From Cladorrhinum sp. PSN259 (lineage: Eukaryota; Ascomycota; Sordariomycetes; Sordariales; Podosporaceae), in contig MU867089.1 of assembly GCA_033725935.1 (NCBI GenBank), forward strand, positions 248,001 to 312,000: 64,000 nucleotides of DNA, given 5' to 3'. Shown in pieces: positions 1 through 11,475 of this stretch (position 1 is the first letter of the stretch; each line of letters opens with the position of its first letter). Position numbers and translations under genes: made by a program. The notes below the pieces were generated by a model. The model was not told the DNA's origin. It made no database searches and saw only the letters and a list, made by a program, of their open reading frames with translations.

Positions 1-1034
1 CTCGCATCGGCGTCGACATCTCACCTGTACGCGCATCCATCACAGCCTTACCTGTCAGACTTCACACACGAACTGACAAGCAAATATGCGAACTAATACC
101 CCGCCACAATTATACCGTTCATGAGGCGTTCTATGCACGCATCATCACATCACGAAACGGCGGCCGCGCGTTGATGTGACGAACGGGCGTGACGGCTCAG
201 GCCTAGCGGTCCCGGACCCTCGGTGTCCTCGGTGTCTTCCTTGTCAGCTCAGCTGGCATGGTGAGATGATGTACAGGTACTTGAGCTCAGCGACTGTGAT
301 TATGGGAGTTCGGATTCCCTTTCTGGGCCTTGTGAACTTTTCACTTGCAGTACGTTCTGACCACCATATGCCTGAAAGGGGCGCAGGATATCAGACGTTA
401 TCTCGTGTTTCAAAGCACAAACCCGACAGTTCGGTCCGTTTCTGTATGTGGTTTAGTAGACTTCAGCTATCATGAACTTGAAACCCGATAATATTCGGAT
501 TTACTGTGAATAGAACTGTTGACGTTGTATATCGTTCGGCCCGTTTCGCCGATTTCTAGCTCAAGAGGTCCTGGGAAGGGAAACCGGGATGGAGTGATCA
601 GTTATTCATTTTTAGAATCGAAACTAAAACCTCGAATTTCCCTTTCGAGTCGAGGCTTCTCACTATCACAGACTTCACACAGGAAGGCGTTATGAGACGT
701 CGGCGACCAATTCTAATGTCCCAATGACATGGGCTTGCAGACGAGAGGAGGTATATAAGCTCGCCAACCTCATACTGAAACCTGCATATGTAAGGAAACC
801 GGGCGGAAGATGATCCCAATATTTGGTTCCTCACTTGCAGTCTGAGACTTCTTCCTGCAAGAGACATCACAACACGGTGCAAGATAAATTTTGAATTCGT
901 GGACCATGATGAAGATCCTCCGCAAAACCTCAGCAAGCCAGTTCCGTGGTGTCGGCGTCCTCTTTGACTTCTTCGGGCTTCAAAAAGGTCAAAGCGAAGC
1001 TGTGATGATCCTCCACACTATCACATCTCACATT

Positions 1035-1069
<35 letters not shown>
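1035..1069. repeat. TTG trinucleotide microsatellite
   Basis: About 11-12 uninterrupted TTG units. It lies in non-coding DNA. The leucine run it would encode in one frame is not evidence of a gene. Confidence 0.9.
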
Positions 1070-3299
1070 AGTGTCTCTTATCACACTCTCCCACGTCTGG
1101 GACGCATCACGAGACTGCAGTATTCAAGTCTCAGAATTTCTTCTTTTTTCTTCTTTTTTTTTTCTTTTTTTTCTCGGTGACTGCTGTTTTGGGAATTCCG
1201 CAAACGGCTTGAAGCTGTCATCATCGTCATCATCACTACTTCTGGCATTCCTTCATCGAAAACAGAGTACTTACTCCGCCCCTTACATTGTTTTTTGATG
1301 AGAGCTCAAAGAGAAGAGGGGTTAATATAAAAAAATTCTCTCGTCATTCTTAGACAAGCCATGTCTCAATTGGACGGACTCGATCCCACCAATTCACAGA
1401 ATGCAACAACTGAGAACCAACCAACCAACCCGGAAAGAGCAAGCACGGGACAAACGAGAGAAAGAAGAAAAAATTCTTCTCACAAGTCTCACTTTGCCAT
1501 GGAGACACACCGCCTGGTCAGTAAATCGAGAAAAATATGAGGTGTCACCAAAAAAAAATCTTTCTCATATCAGGGGGTTTGTTTAGAGAAAAGTCCTGTC
1601 CGTTTATTGGCGGGAGTCCAAGATAGGATGATAATAATAGTCTCTTCTGTTGACAAGGGCTCAATAAGCCAAAGAACACCACTTTGAACGATAATTGTTA
1701 GTGGGGGACTTCTGTTTCTCACCAGAGATGCCGATCAAACCTTATGCGATACGAAAACGTTCTTCTTTTTTTCTAATCTATCGAAAATCCTCCATAAAGA
1801 GTTTTCTTTTTCTTTTTTCCTCTTATCTGATGGCCGTTAGCATTTTCCCCAGTTTGACACAAAGGAATTAGGAGTCAACTGTGAGTAACAGTAGCCATCA
1901 GTCAGCCATCGGCACAGAACCGGAGCCAGGCTCTCCCCCTCCCCCCCTTGTCAAGGGATAAACTACAAGCTTCTTTTTTGACAAGCAGTCAGATTTTTTT
2001 TCAACCAGGGAAAAAATCCGGACCCCGGACTTCATCCACTTGTGGAAACGGTATTATGTGGGGTTTTGGACTACTCGGCAAAATCGGGAGAGTTCACCGC
2101 AAGTATTAGTGTAGTCCTTGGATGTTGTGTATGACAGAAAAAGACAAACAGATTGTATCTGATGATGCATCGGTTGATGCTGTATAGTGTGAGAAAATGT
2201 TGGCGAGAAAACTTGACAATCAACTTTGAATACACCCGAATAGATCCGAACCAAAAAATAATAATCCACAATTCAAGAAATCTTGGCAAAATCCCTTAAA
2301 GAAAACTTGGAAAGCACAAGCCTAGTGACCCCCAAAGTGAATTCTCCTTCCTCCCACCCGGATAGATTGCCGCGGGGTCTTGGCAACACCATCTTCTCCT
2401 AAGCGACAACAACGACAAGGCAACGTCGTCGACGACGACGACGACAGTGTTTGGTTGTGAGTGTGAAGAAATGTAAAGGAGGGTCGGATGCAAACTAGGC
2501 ACACACACACGCACATTCACTGGTGACTGCCCTGTGTGTGGTATGTAACGGAACACTGCCTATCATTCACACCTTCCTAACTGTTGTACCCCGCCATCAC
2601 CATCTAACCTCATGCTGATAACATCCCAAGATGGTCGCTGATAAGCTTCTTCGGCCTCTCCCTTTCCTCGGATCAGGACCCTTGACACTCCATGGCTAGT
2701 GTACCTGTAGGTGTGTGAGTGTGTATGTGCGTGCGGGGGTTAGAGTTTGTTTCTTGGTGATGGATTATGTGATGCACCTTACAATCACCCAATTGAGGCC
2801 GAGACACACAGCAGACACCTTGAAGGCCGACGAAGGAGAAAGGGGATATTGACCAAGCCTCCCAAACCCGGCCATATCCGCCGGATATACGAAGTATGTA
2901 CGTGCAGTGAATGTGATATTGCGACACACACACATGTGCACTTTGCTCGGGGAACACACTTCAATTTCATAGCGCATCATATGCAACCACCTACCTCGGG
3001 ATCCGTTTTTTCTTGCCCTTATCTGCGAGGCATACTTACGTACTGGACTGACTGCGTATGCAGCAGCAGCAACAGCACCACCACCGCCGACTTCCGATGA
3101 TGCCAGTTCCCGGAGGTTAGAAATTGGAACTGGATATCCTTCCCCCTATCAAACAAGCTTGAAAAGCAATAATCTTTGCCACAAGCGCAGCCGACACCGG
3201 GGGCAGAAGACAACGGGTTCAAAACTAGATGGTCGCACCATCGAGGTTCCCCGGTGAATCCTTCAACGGTCGGTCGGTCAAGAAAAAGAAGTCGTGCCC

Positions 3300-3328
3300 C
3301 TGGCTCGTCCCTGGCTCGTCCCTGGCTG
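3300..3328. repeat. 11-bp tandem repeat
   Basis: The unit ctggctcgtcc occurs twice perfectly (3300-3310, 3311-3321) and then partially. Intergenic. Confidence 0.85.
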
Positions 3329-4120
3329 TTCCCTCCCCCTGTCCCGGCGGCACTGCACGGGAATGTTGTTGCTTGAATGCTTGCCATCGGCAACTCTTGC
3401 TGGCGTCTGTCAAACACGGTGCATGCAGCCCGAACCGGATGTGCTGTTCGATATGCCGTCTAGATCCAAGTGGGGGCTTTGTGCATGTTAAAAGATAGGG
3501 ACTTGAGGTGTGGTAGTATACATCAAAAGGGTCTTTTGTGTTGCTGCTGTTGGTTTGTATCTGCAGTTTTGCTGCTGCTGCAGAATTACAATTTACCCCC
3601 ACGCAACGGACGGCCGGAACCCATAGAGCCCTACTCTGGCTCGGACGGTTTGATATTGCGAATGTGTGTGTGTGGTGCGTGTCATGCACTGGAAACTCGC
3701 TTCCTCAAGATCGTGATCCAAGCACGGATGGCGCACCCAGTAATTCGATGGCAGATGTGGCCCAGGGCGCACCCGGGAACATCCTACGGGCCGATCTTAG
3801 TCTCCTTATCTTGCACGAGAATACCAGTCTCCTGCCTATCTCTGGCGATCATCTATCTCTGCCATCTACGGTAATAAACGTGAAGAAACGAGTCGACCAG
3901 ATTGGCTGCGCTTTGATGCCGTCCTACACTACCACCCGGTTTTCTTTCCCGTGCCCGCGGCACCTTGATGGATTCGCTCGTCTCTTGACAGACACTGACA
4001 GCTCTCTCGGCTCGGCACTGGTGATCCGTAAAGGTTCTCGAGGCATGGAGCTCCCTGCCGGGGCACACGAACCATCCGCAACAAGGCGGTGGGCACCTGG
4101 GAGGACCCTGATGAGGATTG

Positions 4121-4160
4121 TGGGAACTTGTGCGAACTTGTGGGAACTTGTGGGAGCATG
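4121..4160. repeat. 10-bp tandem repeat
   Basis: Four consecutive decamers of the form tgggaacttg, with single changes in the second copy and a diverged fourth copy. Intergenic. Confidence 0.85.
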
Positions 4161-6330
4161 TTGCAATCGAAACATACCGATCCAGACCTCCCCCGGCCGC
4201 AGATCGTAGGCCGGGCGGAGCGGCTCATGGCGTGATGGCTTCCAGGACCATCGTCACCCAGTCAAAGTGGAGACCTTGGCGTTGGTCCCGAGAGAAACTC
4301 TTGCCAAAACAAAAAAAGAAACGAGAAAAAAAACCGTCCAGGAGACGGTGAGCCCAACTGTGCCGGTCTGCGCCAGCTGTGCCAGACCCAGGGTCTCAGT
4401 GTGGAGAGAGCCGAGACGGAGGGAAGCAAAAAATTTTCTTGACTCCTGATCTGTGAGGGACAAGAGAAGACGGACCCGGAGTCCGGGAGTGCAGATGGAA
4501 CCTATTTGGAAACTGAGGCTGAAAAACTCTAGGCGGCGGAATTCCTGGGGTTATTCATTAGGGTGTAGTGTAGAGCGCGTTTTCGGGTCAGGAAGTTGTG
4601 TGCCCATGACCTTCTGAAATGTTGTGAATATGTTGCGTAGAACGCCCATTTGCATGTTTTGGGATGGGCGCGTGGGTGCCTCCCTCCGGTTCTTTGACAT
4701 TTCAATATTTCCCCAGACCGCCAGGTGTGGGTTCTGATTGGCCCATGTCCTGCAGTTACACTTTCGAGCTTCTTCTGTCAAGGTCATTATCTCCTCGTTA
4801 GACGAATCTGGAAGTGAACTGTTGAGGAAACGGTGGATACAGAGAGTTTCCATTTCTGGCGGTTTGCAACCAGAAGTACCTGTAGAACAGAATGGAATAA
4901 TATCACAACATTCAGATGCCATCCCGTCATAGCCCCCACGGAATTTGTCAATGGCACAGCTTATGGAAAGTGCTGCAGTCTGCATGTTCCAGAGACAAAG
5001 GCAGGTGCTCTGTGGATTCTCCCAGCCCGAGCGCTCCACCGGGCTTACATGGATTGATCACACCCTTCAAGGCCACCCCTGGCCGCATTCACCCACCCCA
5101 CATTTTCCTTCCTTTTTGCGGGCAGCTGCCAGCCAGCAACACTTCTCAGCCCCCTCTCACAGGATACTGTACAGGTACATTACCGTCTACAGGTGACCTC
5201 GTCCCCCCAAATTCCAGGTTGCTACAAATTCTGTGCAATTTCCATCTTTTTTTATTTATCTACTGGTATCTTGCTTCTCCATCTTCTGTCACAACCATAC
5301 AAGGGAAAACCCTGCGGCCTCTATCTGGGCACCATCGAGTGTCAGTAGATAGGGGATCTTTTGTCCTCTTACACATCCCCGCTTGCACAAACCAGCTGCT
5401 CCAGTTTCCATTCTGGCAGCACCACACCTCACGACGGTGCAAGACGATTGGTCAGTAAGCAGCTGTCTCCGTTCTCGGCATCATTGAGGAACTCGGCGGC
5501 TGTTTCCAAGCAGCTGAGAGAGAAGGGAGAAGGAGAAAGGAAGAGTCATCCGACTTTTTGGCATTTATAAAAACCTAGTATTTTTATCATCTTCAATAAG
5601 AGGAACCGGGGGTCCGTGGATATATTAAAAGATCCCAAAGCTCCCAAGCTGCCCACGAATCCGCCCCTCTTCCGAGACCCAACCATCTCAGAACTCCAGC
5701 ACCACGCACTCCTATTTACAAAACCTGCTCAACAGTCCCAGTCCAACGCCGTGACCCGTCAAGACAACGAGTCAAACCCAGCTAAACCACCTTCCTGTAA
5801 GGTTTAGCGATTCTAGGCCCAACCCCAGCCAACCGTCATTTCCGTCACGTCTAGCTACTTGCTCGCCGGGAGCAACTATCGACCTGGCACTGGCACTACC
5901 AATCCACAACAAGTCAACCATCACAAAAGCGACAGGGCAGGGTGAAGAAAAAAAAAAATCTTCTGCAGCATACATATTTGCCACCGCACGACGCTGCTCA
6001 CTTTCCACCACTCACCCTCACACTCAGCACACGCACATTCCACATTTAGGCTCACACACAACACAATACGACTTTTTTCCCGACTGGACCCATCAACCCC
6101 CTTACCAAGAGGAGCAACTCAAATACCCCTTGGAGAGAACCTGATCCACCTCCAAGGACTTGCAATCTTTCTGCTCTCGAGTCCATCAACCACCAGAGAC
6201 CGAAGGCGAGAAAGTCTATTTCCCCGCGTCACCCACATCCCCGCGCCGGATTGAACCCCCAAGGGTCCCCAAGCCATCCAGCCAACCAGCATTCCCCTGC
6301 TATTCAGCCAATCACACATCACCACTCCCA

Positions 6331-7337
6331 ATGCACCACTACCGTCGAAAGTCCGGCCATGGTGCTGGCAACACCTCCATGACAGACGTCCGAAAAGCAG
6401 TCACAGCCAGCGACCTCTCGTACAAGAAGGGCACCAGAAAGATCACCCCTCAGAGCGCCCCAAGACTCGGCAAGAGCTCCCGCGACCGCGAGAGGGACCT
6501 GGACGAGGACCGATGGTGGGACGAAGAGGGGGAAAGCTTCCCGCAGCATTGGTATGTGTGTTCATCTTCGCTTCCCCTCATGAAAAGAGCTTCCCTTTCC
6601 ATCGCCTTGCATGGTCACCTGATATGCAGGTGATTTGTGTTACCTCAAGCGAGGTGAGTGGTGGAGGGTGAAGGGACGGAATGAGGGGAACGGACGTCTT
6701 GTTCCTGCATACGTCGTCCTGTTTCTTGGAAAAGAGCCCGAGCTGACCGAAGCCCACCATTACAGCATGGTTTGCGGAAAGCAGTTCGTACCTGTCGACA
6801 CACAAAGTCTATACTGCACTGATGCGTAAGTTTTTGGCGATTTCAACTATCCTTGCCGGCAAAATTTGCTAACAGAATCATTCTAGATGCCGCTTCGAAG
6901 ATCAGTCTAGCTCCTCAGCAGCACAGGCTCATTATTCAAGTTACCCACCCACGCAGTATCCCGTTTTCTCGGGCCAGCCGGAGCCCAGAGATATTGTACC
7001 CCGCGCCTCACCATCGAGGCCTAGCTCGACCAACTTCTCCCCCGCCACCCCCGCCATATCGGCCCTCTCAGCGTTGTCGATGCGCCCCTCAAGTCCCAGC
7101 TCGCTCTCCGGGACTTACCACCCCAACATTTGGCCTTTCTCTTCCAAGAGCTCGGTCGATAGTCCGAACAGCTCTTATACGAAGCCCGCAGCAAATTACT
7201 TCTCGTCAACTTGGGACCCGGTCTATGGATATGACACTTACGGTTCATCCGCCGATCGCCCACTTCCCGCTCGCCGACCCAACATGTATTCGAGACCCAA
7301 GAGCATCGAGCTCGTCACTCCCATGATGGGCCGGTAG
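6331..7337 (+). CDS. Ecl1-family zinc-binding protein (life-span regulatory factor type)
   Basis: Three exons, 6331-6551, 6766-6825 and 6887-7337, join in frame to 243 aa. Splice sites are GTATGT...CAG and GTAAGT...TAG, and the second intron carries a TTGCTAACAG branch site. The junctions create a compact cysteine motif, CMVCGKQF followed by LYCTDACR, which is the CxxC...CxxxC signature of the fungal Ecl1 family. The rest is Ser/Pro-rich and looks disordered, ending in PMMGR. In yeasts Ecl1-type proteins affect chronological life span and responses to zinc, sulphur or amino-acid limitation; the biochemical role is poorly defined, so function here is inferred from the motif only. The start is the first ATG in this frame; the open frame continues upstream without an ATG. 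The first intron is long for this window (214 nt) and contains a possible microexon (see findings). Confidence 0.75.
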
Positions 7338-8983
7338 CGATCACAACCTGAAATCATGTGAGCGGGACATGACGGGTAGAGTCTGTGCTCCACGTGGAGC
7401 CAAAGGACCCCCCTGCTGACCAAGCTGGCACGCTGACTGCAGTTTGGGTTCCAACAATGCGATGTTGACGGTTCCAACAAAGACGTTGTTTTCGTTTCAT
7501 CTCTTTTATCTTTTGTTGTGTGGGGGTCCTCTCAATCCAAGGCGTACACAGCAACTCATGCAGCAATTCACGTGGGGTGTTGGGTGGTGGCGGCAGCAGC
7601 TTGCGATAGCGATCAGCGGTCCTCAGTCTTGGGAGCTGCTGCGACCACCCATGCAACATTTCCCCAGTTTCTTGTCTCTTTTAGCTCCCTTTACCCCACA
7701 CTGGGGGAAAGCAACCATATTCGGGGGTTTCCTGATCTGGGTCTCTTCGGGTCTCGGACCTGCGATGGAACCGAATTGGTCCTTTTTTTTCCTTGGTCTT
7801 GAACGCGGGGTTTTCGGAGGAATTTCTCCCCTTCATTTTTGTTGCTTCTCTCTTTTGTAATACTCTTTTTTTTTTTTTTTTTTTTACGGGGTTCAAAAAA
7901 AGCTCAGCGGTATGAGTATATTGGGATATTTTCAACAAGACATCTATTAGAGAAAGGAAAAGCAAACCGAGGGCCTATAACATATTTTTTCGTTGCATTT
8001 CTATTTTTAGGGAGGTGGAGGATTTCTTGTACTTTTTTGGGGGGGGGGGGAAAGGCGTCCTGACAACAACAGATTTGTATCATCTATGGCGGACAGATGG
8101 GAGGATTATTTGTCTTTTTGTTGCCAACAGTATATATTATTGTCATTGGCATATTGCTCTTGGATATCGATATCATGTCATATCATATGATTAATAGCTA
8201 TTCTTTCAATCTATTCTCCGGTCTTTTTTTGCCAAGAGTTCTGAGCAATATCAATTTGGATTTTGTGTCATCAAGTGTTTTCTGATGCAATTCCGCCCTT
8301 TGAAGAGGTATGGTTACATTGACGAGGGGAAAACTGGGGGCGGGGAGGTACACAAGGATGATTGAACGGTGAAGAAACGGGTGTTCCTGAAATCGGTGCC
8401 ACCGGATGGAACGGATGACCTCACTTTTTTCTTCATCTTGGACGCCCCGGGATTAATATATGTGGTGGAATCGGTTTGGTAATCTGAGGTCACACACTCT
8501 CTCACCGACATAGTGGTCAGTAAGAACCGGTGAGTACCGGGTGGTCAGGTACGTAGTGGATCAATGTTCTCGCTTTTTTTTTTTCATTATCTTCATAGTA
8601 ATGGTAGCAGTACCGATTACTTGGTCATATATGTACGTACAGTCTTACAATATGTTCTGCTAGGTAAGGAATAATTTTTTCTATGGTATATTTGCCGAGA
8701 TTGATTATCCTCATGGACATCAATCAACAAGGTATTTAGAAGGGTCAGAAGGATTATTGTGGGTTTATTTTTGGAAAATTAAGCGGATACACAGTTGCCG
8801 AGTACTCGGAATGAGAGAGAGGGAAGACGGGGCACACACACAAGAAGATTTTGGAATGGGATACATATGTACATACTTTGTACACGTAGTTGTTTTGTAC
8901 GTAGGTTGTATCCATGAAGTACATTACAAGTAACATAACAGCATTTTAGGCATCGGCTTTATCTTTATTTTTAAAAAAATTTC

Positions 8984-9016
<33 letters not shown>

Positions 9017-11475
9017 GCTAGATAGATGGGTGGATATAATACATATACGTAGTGAGTTCTCCAAAGTTCTAGACCCCACCTACCGAACGAATGAAGTTTT
9101 TGTGTGTTGTGTTTTTTAGGTGAATTATTTTTTTTGCACTGCAGAACGTAGCAAAAAGCTTTTCCTGCTTTGCTTTGTTTTTGTCTTGTGGAAGGCAGAG
9201 CACGAACCGAGAACATGAAACACAAAAAGAAAAGAAAGAAAAAAAAATACAAAGAAAAGCAATAATACCTTTTGCCAAGTTTTGTTTACCTGATAATGAA
9301 ACTGAAGTGAGAAAGGAATGGTACGTTCTGTGGAGTTTGTGTGGAAAACATGTGGATTCGGATGATGGGGTTCCCGAGTCCGAGGTTGGGAGATAATGGA
9401 GAGAATGAATATGGGGTAAATAGGGCAAAGTATGGGGTAAGTTTGTGGAGAGTGTGTGGAGAGTTTAGCATGCGAGGGAAAGAACCGGTGGAGGAGGAGA
9501 AGGAGGAGGGGGGGGAATATGATAGTGCCAGTGCCTAGGGAAGAACGGAGTGTGAACGGAGTTTTCTTGCCAGGTTATTCGGTGGAAGGGATGTAAATTG
9601 TAATAGCGTAACTTAAGGGACAAAGGAAGATGAGCAGGATTAGGCGAGGAAAAGGTCTGGAAAATAATGGTGATACTGGGAGGCAGCGGCATAAAATGTG
9701 AATTAAACTCTAGTGTCGAGTTGACCGAGTAAAAGTTGCGAGTGAGTGCTGTGAATCTGGTACTAGCTAACAAGTAGTATTACTGAGAGCCAGTTTTTTG
9801 TATTGTTGATGCCCCTTGATTTTCAGCACTCTTATGTTTGGGTGTAATGACCTGATTTGGGACTGACAGCTTCAACTGATATCCACTAAGTTTCTGGTGG
9901 TTATTCGGTGATGAGAGACTTCTGATATCAATAAGCGAGTGCTATTCATGTGGGAAGGAAGGAAGGAAGAAAGAAAGGCTGTTTAGAAAGACTCATAGGC
10001 GAACACGGTGTTCAAAGGGATGATCGCACCATATTAGTCTGAATATGTCAATTCAGGCCTGCCAGAACAGAGAGATGTACAGGTACATGTGGCCAAAATA
10101 TACAAAAGATAGCTGATATCTAATCAACAAAGTCTTGTTATCATAACCTCAACGACATCATCTATTCTAGATCCTGGTCAGACTGGATACTCCGGGTTCA
10201 ACCACAAGTAACAAATGACCACCTGCATAGACCGTAGTCTCATCCTCTCTTACTCAGAACATTCCATCATCTACACTGCCACTGTAAACACGCGTTCTCT
10301 TCTATTGATCATCATCATCGTCATCAGCTGAAGATCGACATATACGTACCCATCACCCCTGTGTTCTGCGGTGTACACTAGTCGTCCAGAATTAGAAATT
10401 CCAACCGTAGTCACTGTCTCAATCAGCGGATGGGCGGCAGATCAACCACATCCCGTGAGCTGCAGAAAAAGTCCGAAGCCTACACTACTTATGACGATCA
10501 GATAAAAGTATGTATTATCAAAGGTGGGTTTGCACAATGTACGGATGTATTGGCTCGGAGAGCTACCGGGAATACTGCACTAGTGTAGTGCACGTTGGCG
10601 ATTTGGTGTGTACACAGTGATGTGGTGTGGTGATCGACATGGTGATGATCGGTGGGTTAGGTGGCGTTGGATTGGGGGAAAGAACGACAAACAGACAAAA
10701 GCTGTAAGCCTATCGTGTTTGGCCTCATTTGAGAATTGTAACAAAAGAAAAGGGTAGGGCAAAATAGGGGGGTCGTGAACAACAGAGCTTCTTGGTCTGT
10801 TTAGGGTGTGAATAACGAAAAAAAAAAAAAAACCACTGGAAGATAGGTTTAATTGGTTCCTTAACTGGACGCTCACTCCCCTCTGGCAAGCTTCGCTCAA
10901 AGCCAAGTCTAACTTTCAGAATTTACACCCATCCCTTTTCTCTCTCGGTTTGCTCTGTTTCTTTTAACACAAAACACCTTCTCATTAGATAGTAACGTCT
11001 GTTGATGGAGAAAGGGGACCAGAAAGAGCAGGTGAAATATGGAATATCATATTCATCACAAAGAATTTATCTGCAACTAAAGCTAACCAAAGAGCCGCAG
11101 GCCCGCTTTAAACACTCTCAACCCATAGACAAATTTACTCCTAGCCAATGACTTTGTTCTCTCACAAATAGGGAGAGTTTTCTGCTTTTGATGCTGACCA
11201 CAACAGTAAACGTAGAAGTGCCGCAACTCATTTGCTAAAAATCCAAATAAACTAAAAAAATAAAATAAAAGCCTAAACACCTCCTACCCCAACCACCCCC
11301 CTCCACCCCTTTCCTTCCCTTTCCTTTTTTGTTGAACATAAACCCCCCGCCGACCGGTGAGAGAGAACAGAGAAAGTAAAAGAGAACGGGCCGAACTACA
11401 ATAAACACAATACTTTATCAAGATGCAATGCAAAAAGAGGCTCCAGAAACAAGGCCCCCTCCAAAAGAATCCATA
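7338..11475. other. gene-free region, 4.1 kb
   Basis: No supportable gene. The first kilobase is probably the 3' UTR and downstream DNA of the Ecl1-like gene. It includes a T20 run (7866-7885), a G12 run (8039-8050), a TGA/GAT run (8984-9016) and generally AT-rich DNA from 8.1 to 9.4 kb. The last few hundred bases are probably the 3' UTR of DRS2, which runs toward this region. Small ORFs here lack motifs and consistent starts. Confidence 0.6.
8984..9016. repeat. TGA/GAT trinucleotide microsatellite
   Basis: Eleven consecutive TGA units in AT-rich intergenic DNA. Confidence 0.9.

Larger units (their letters stand above)
1..6330. other. gene-free region, 6.3 kb
   Basis: I see no supportable gene. 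Open frames exist on both strands, but they overlap each other, mostly begin at GTG or TTG, and show no recognisable domain or splice structure. The stretch holds simple repeats: a TTG run at 1035-1069, GAC/ACG and CA runs near 2425-2516, an 11-bp tandem at 3300-3328 and a 10-bp tandem at 4121-4160. The last few hundred bases before 6331 are pyrimidine- and CA-rich, as expected for the promoter and leader of the Ecl1-like gene. No tRNA B-box or 5S-like sequence was noticed. Confidence 0.6.

Noticed and set aside
3538..4209. 223-codon plus-strand frame beginning with a secretion-signal-like hydrophobic stretch
   Set aside because: It starts at GTG, and the hydrophobic start comes from TTGCTGCTG repeats. 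The first ATG is far inside, and there are no domains or splice signals.
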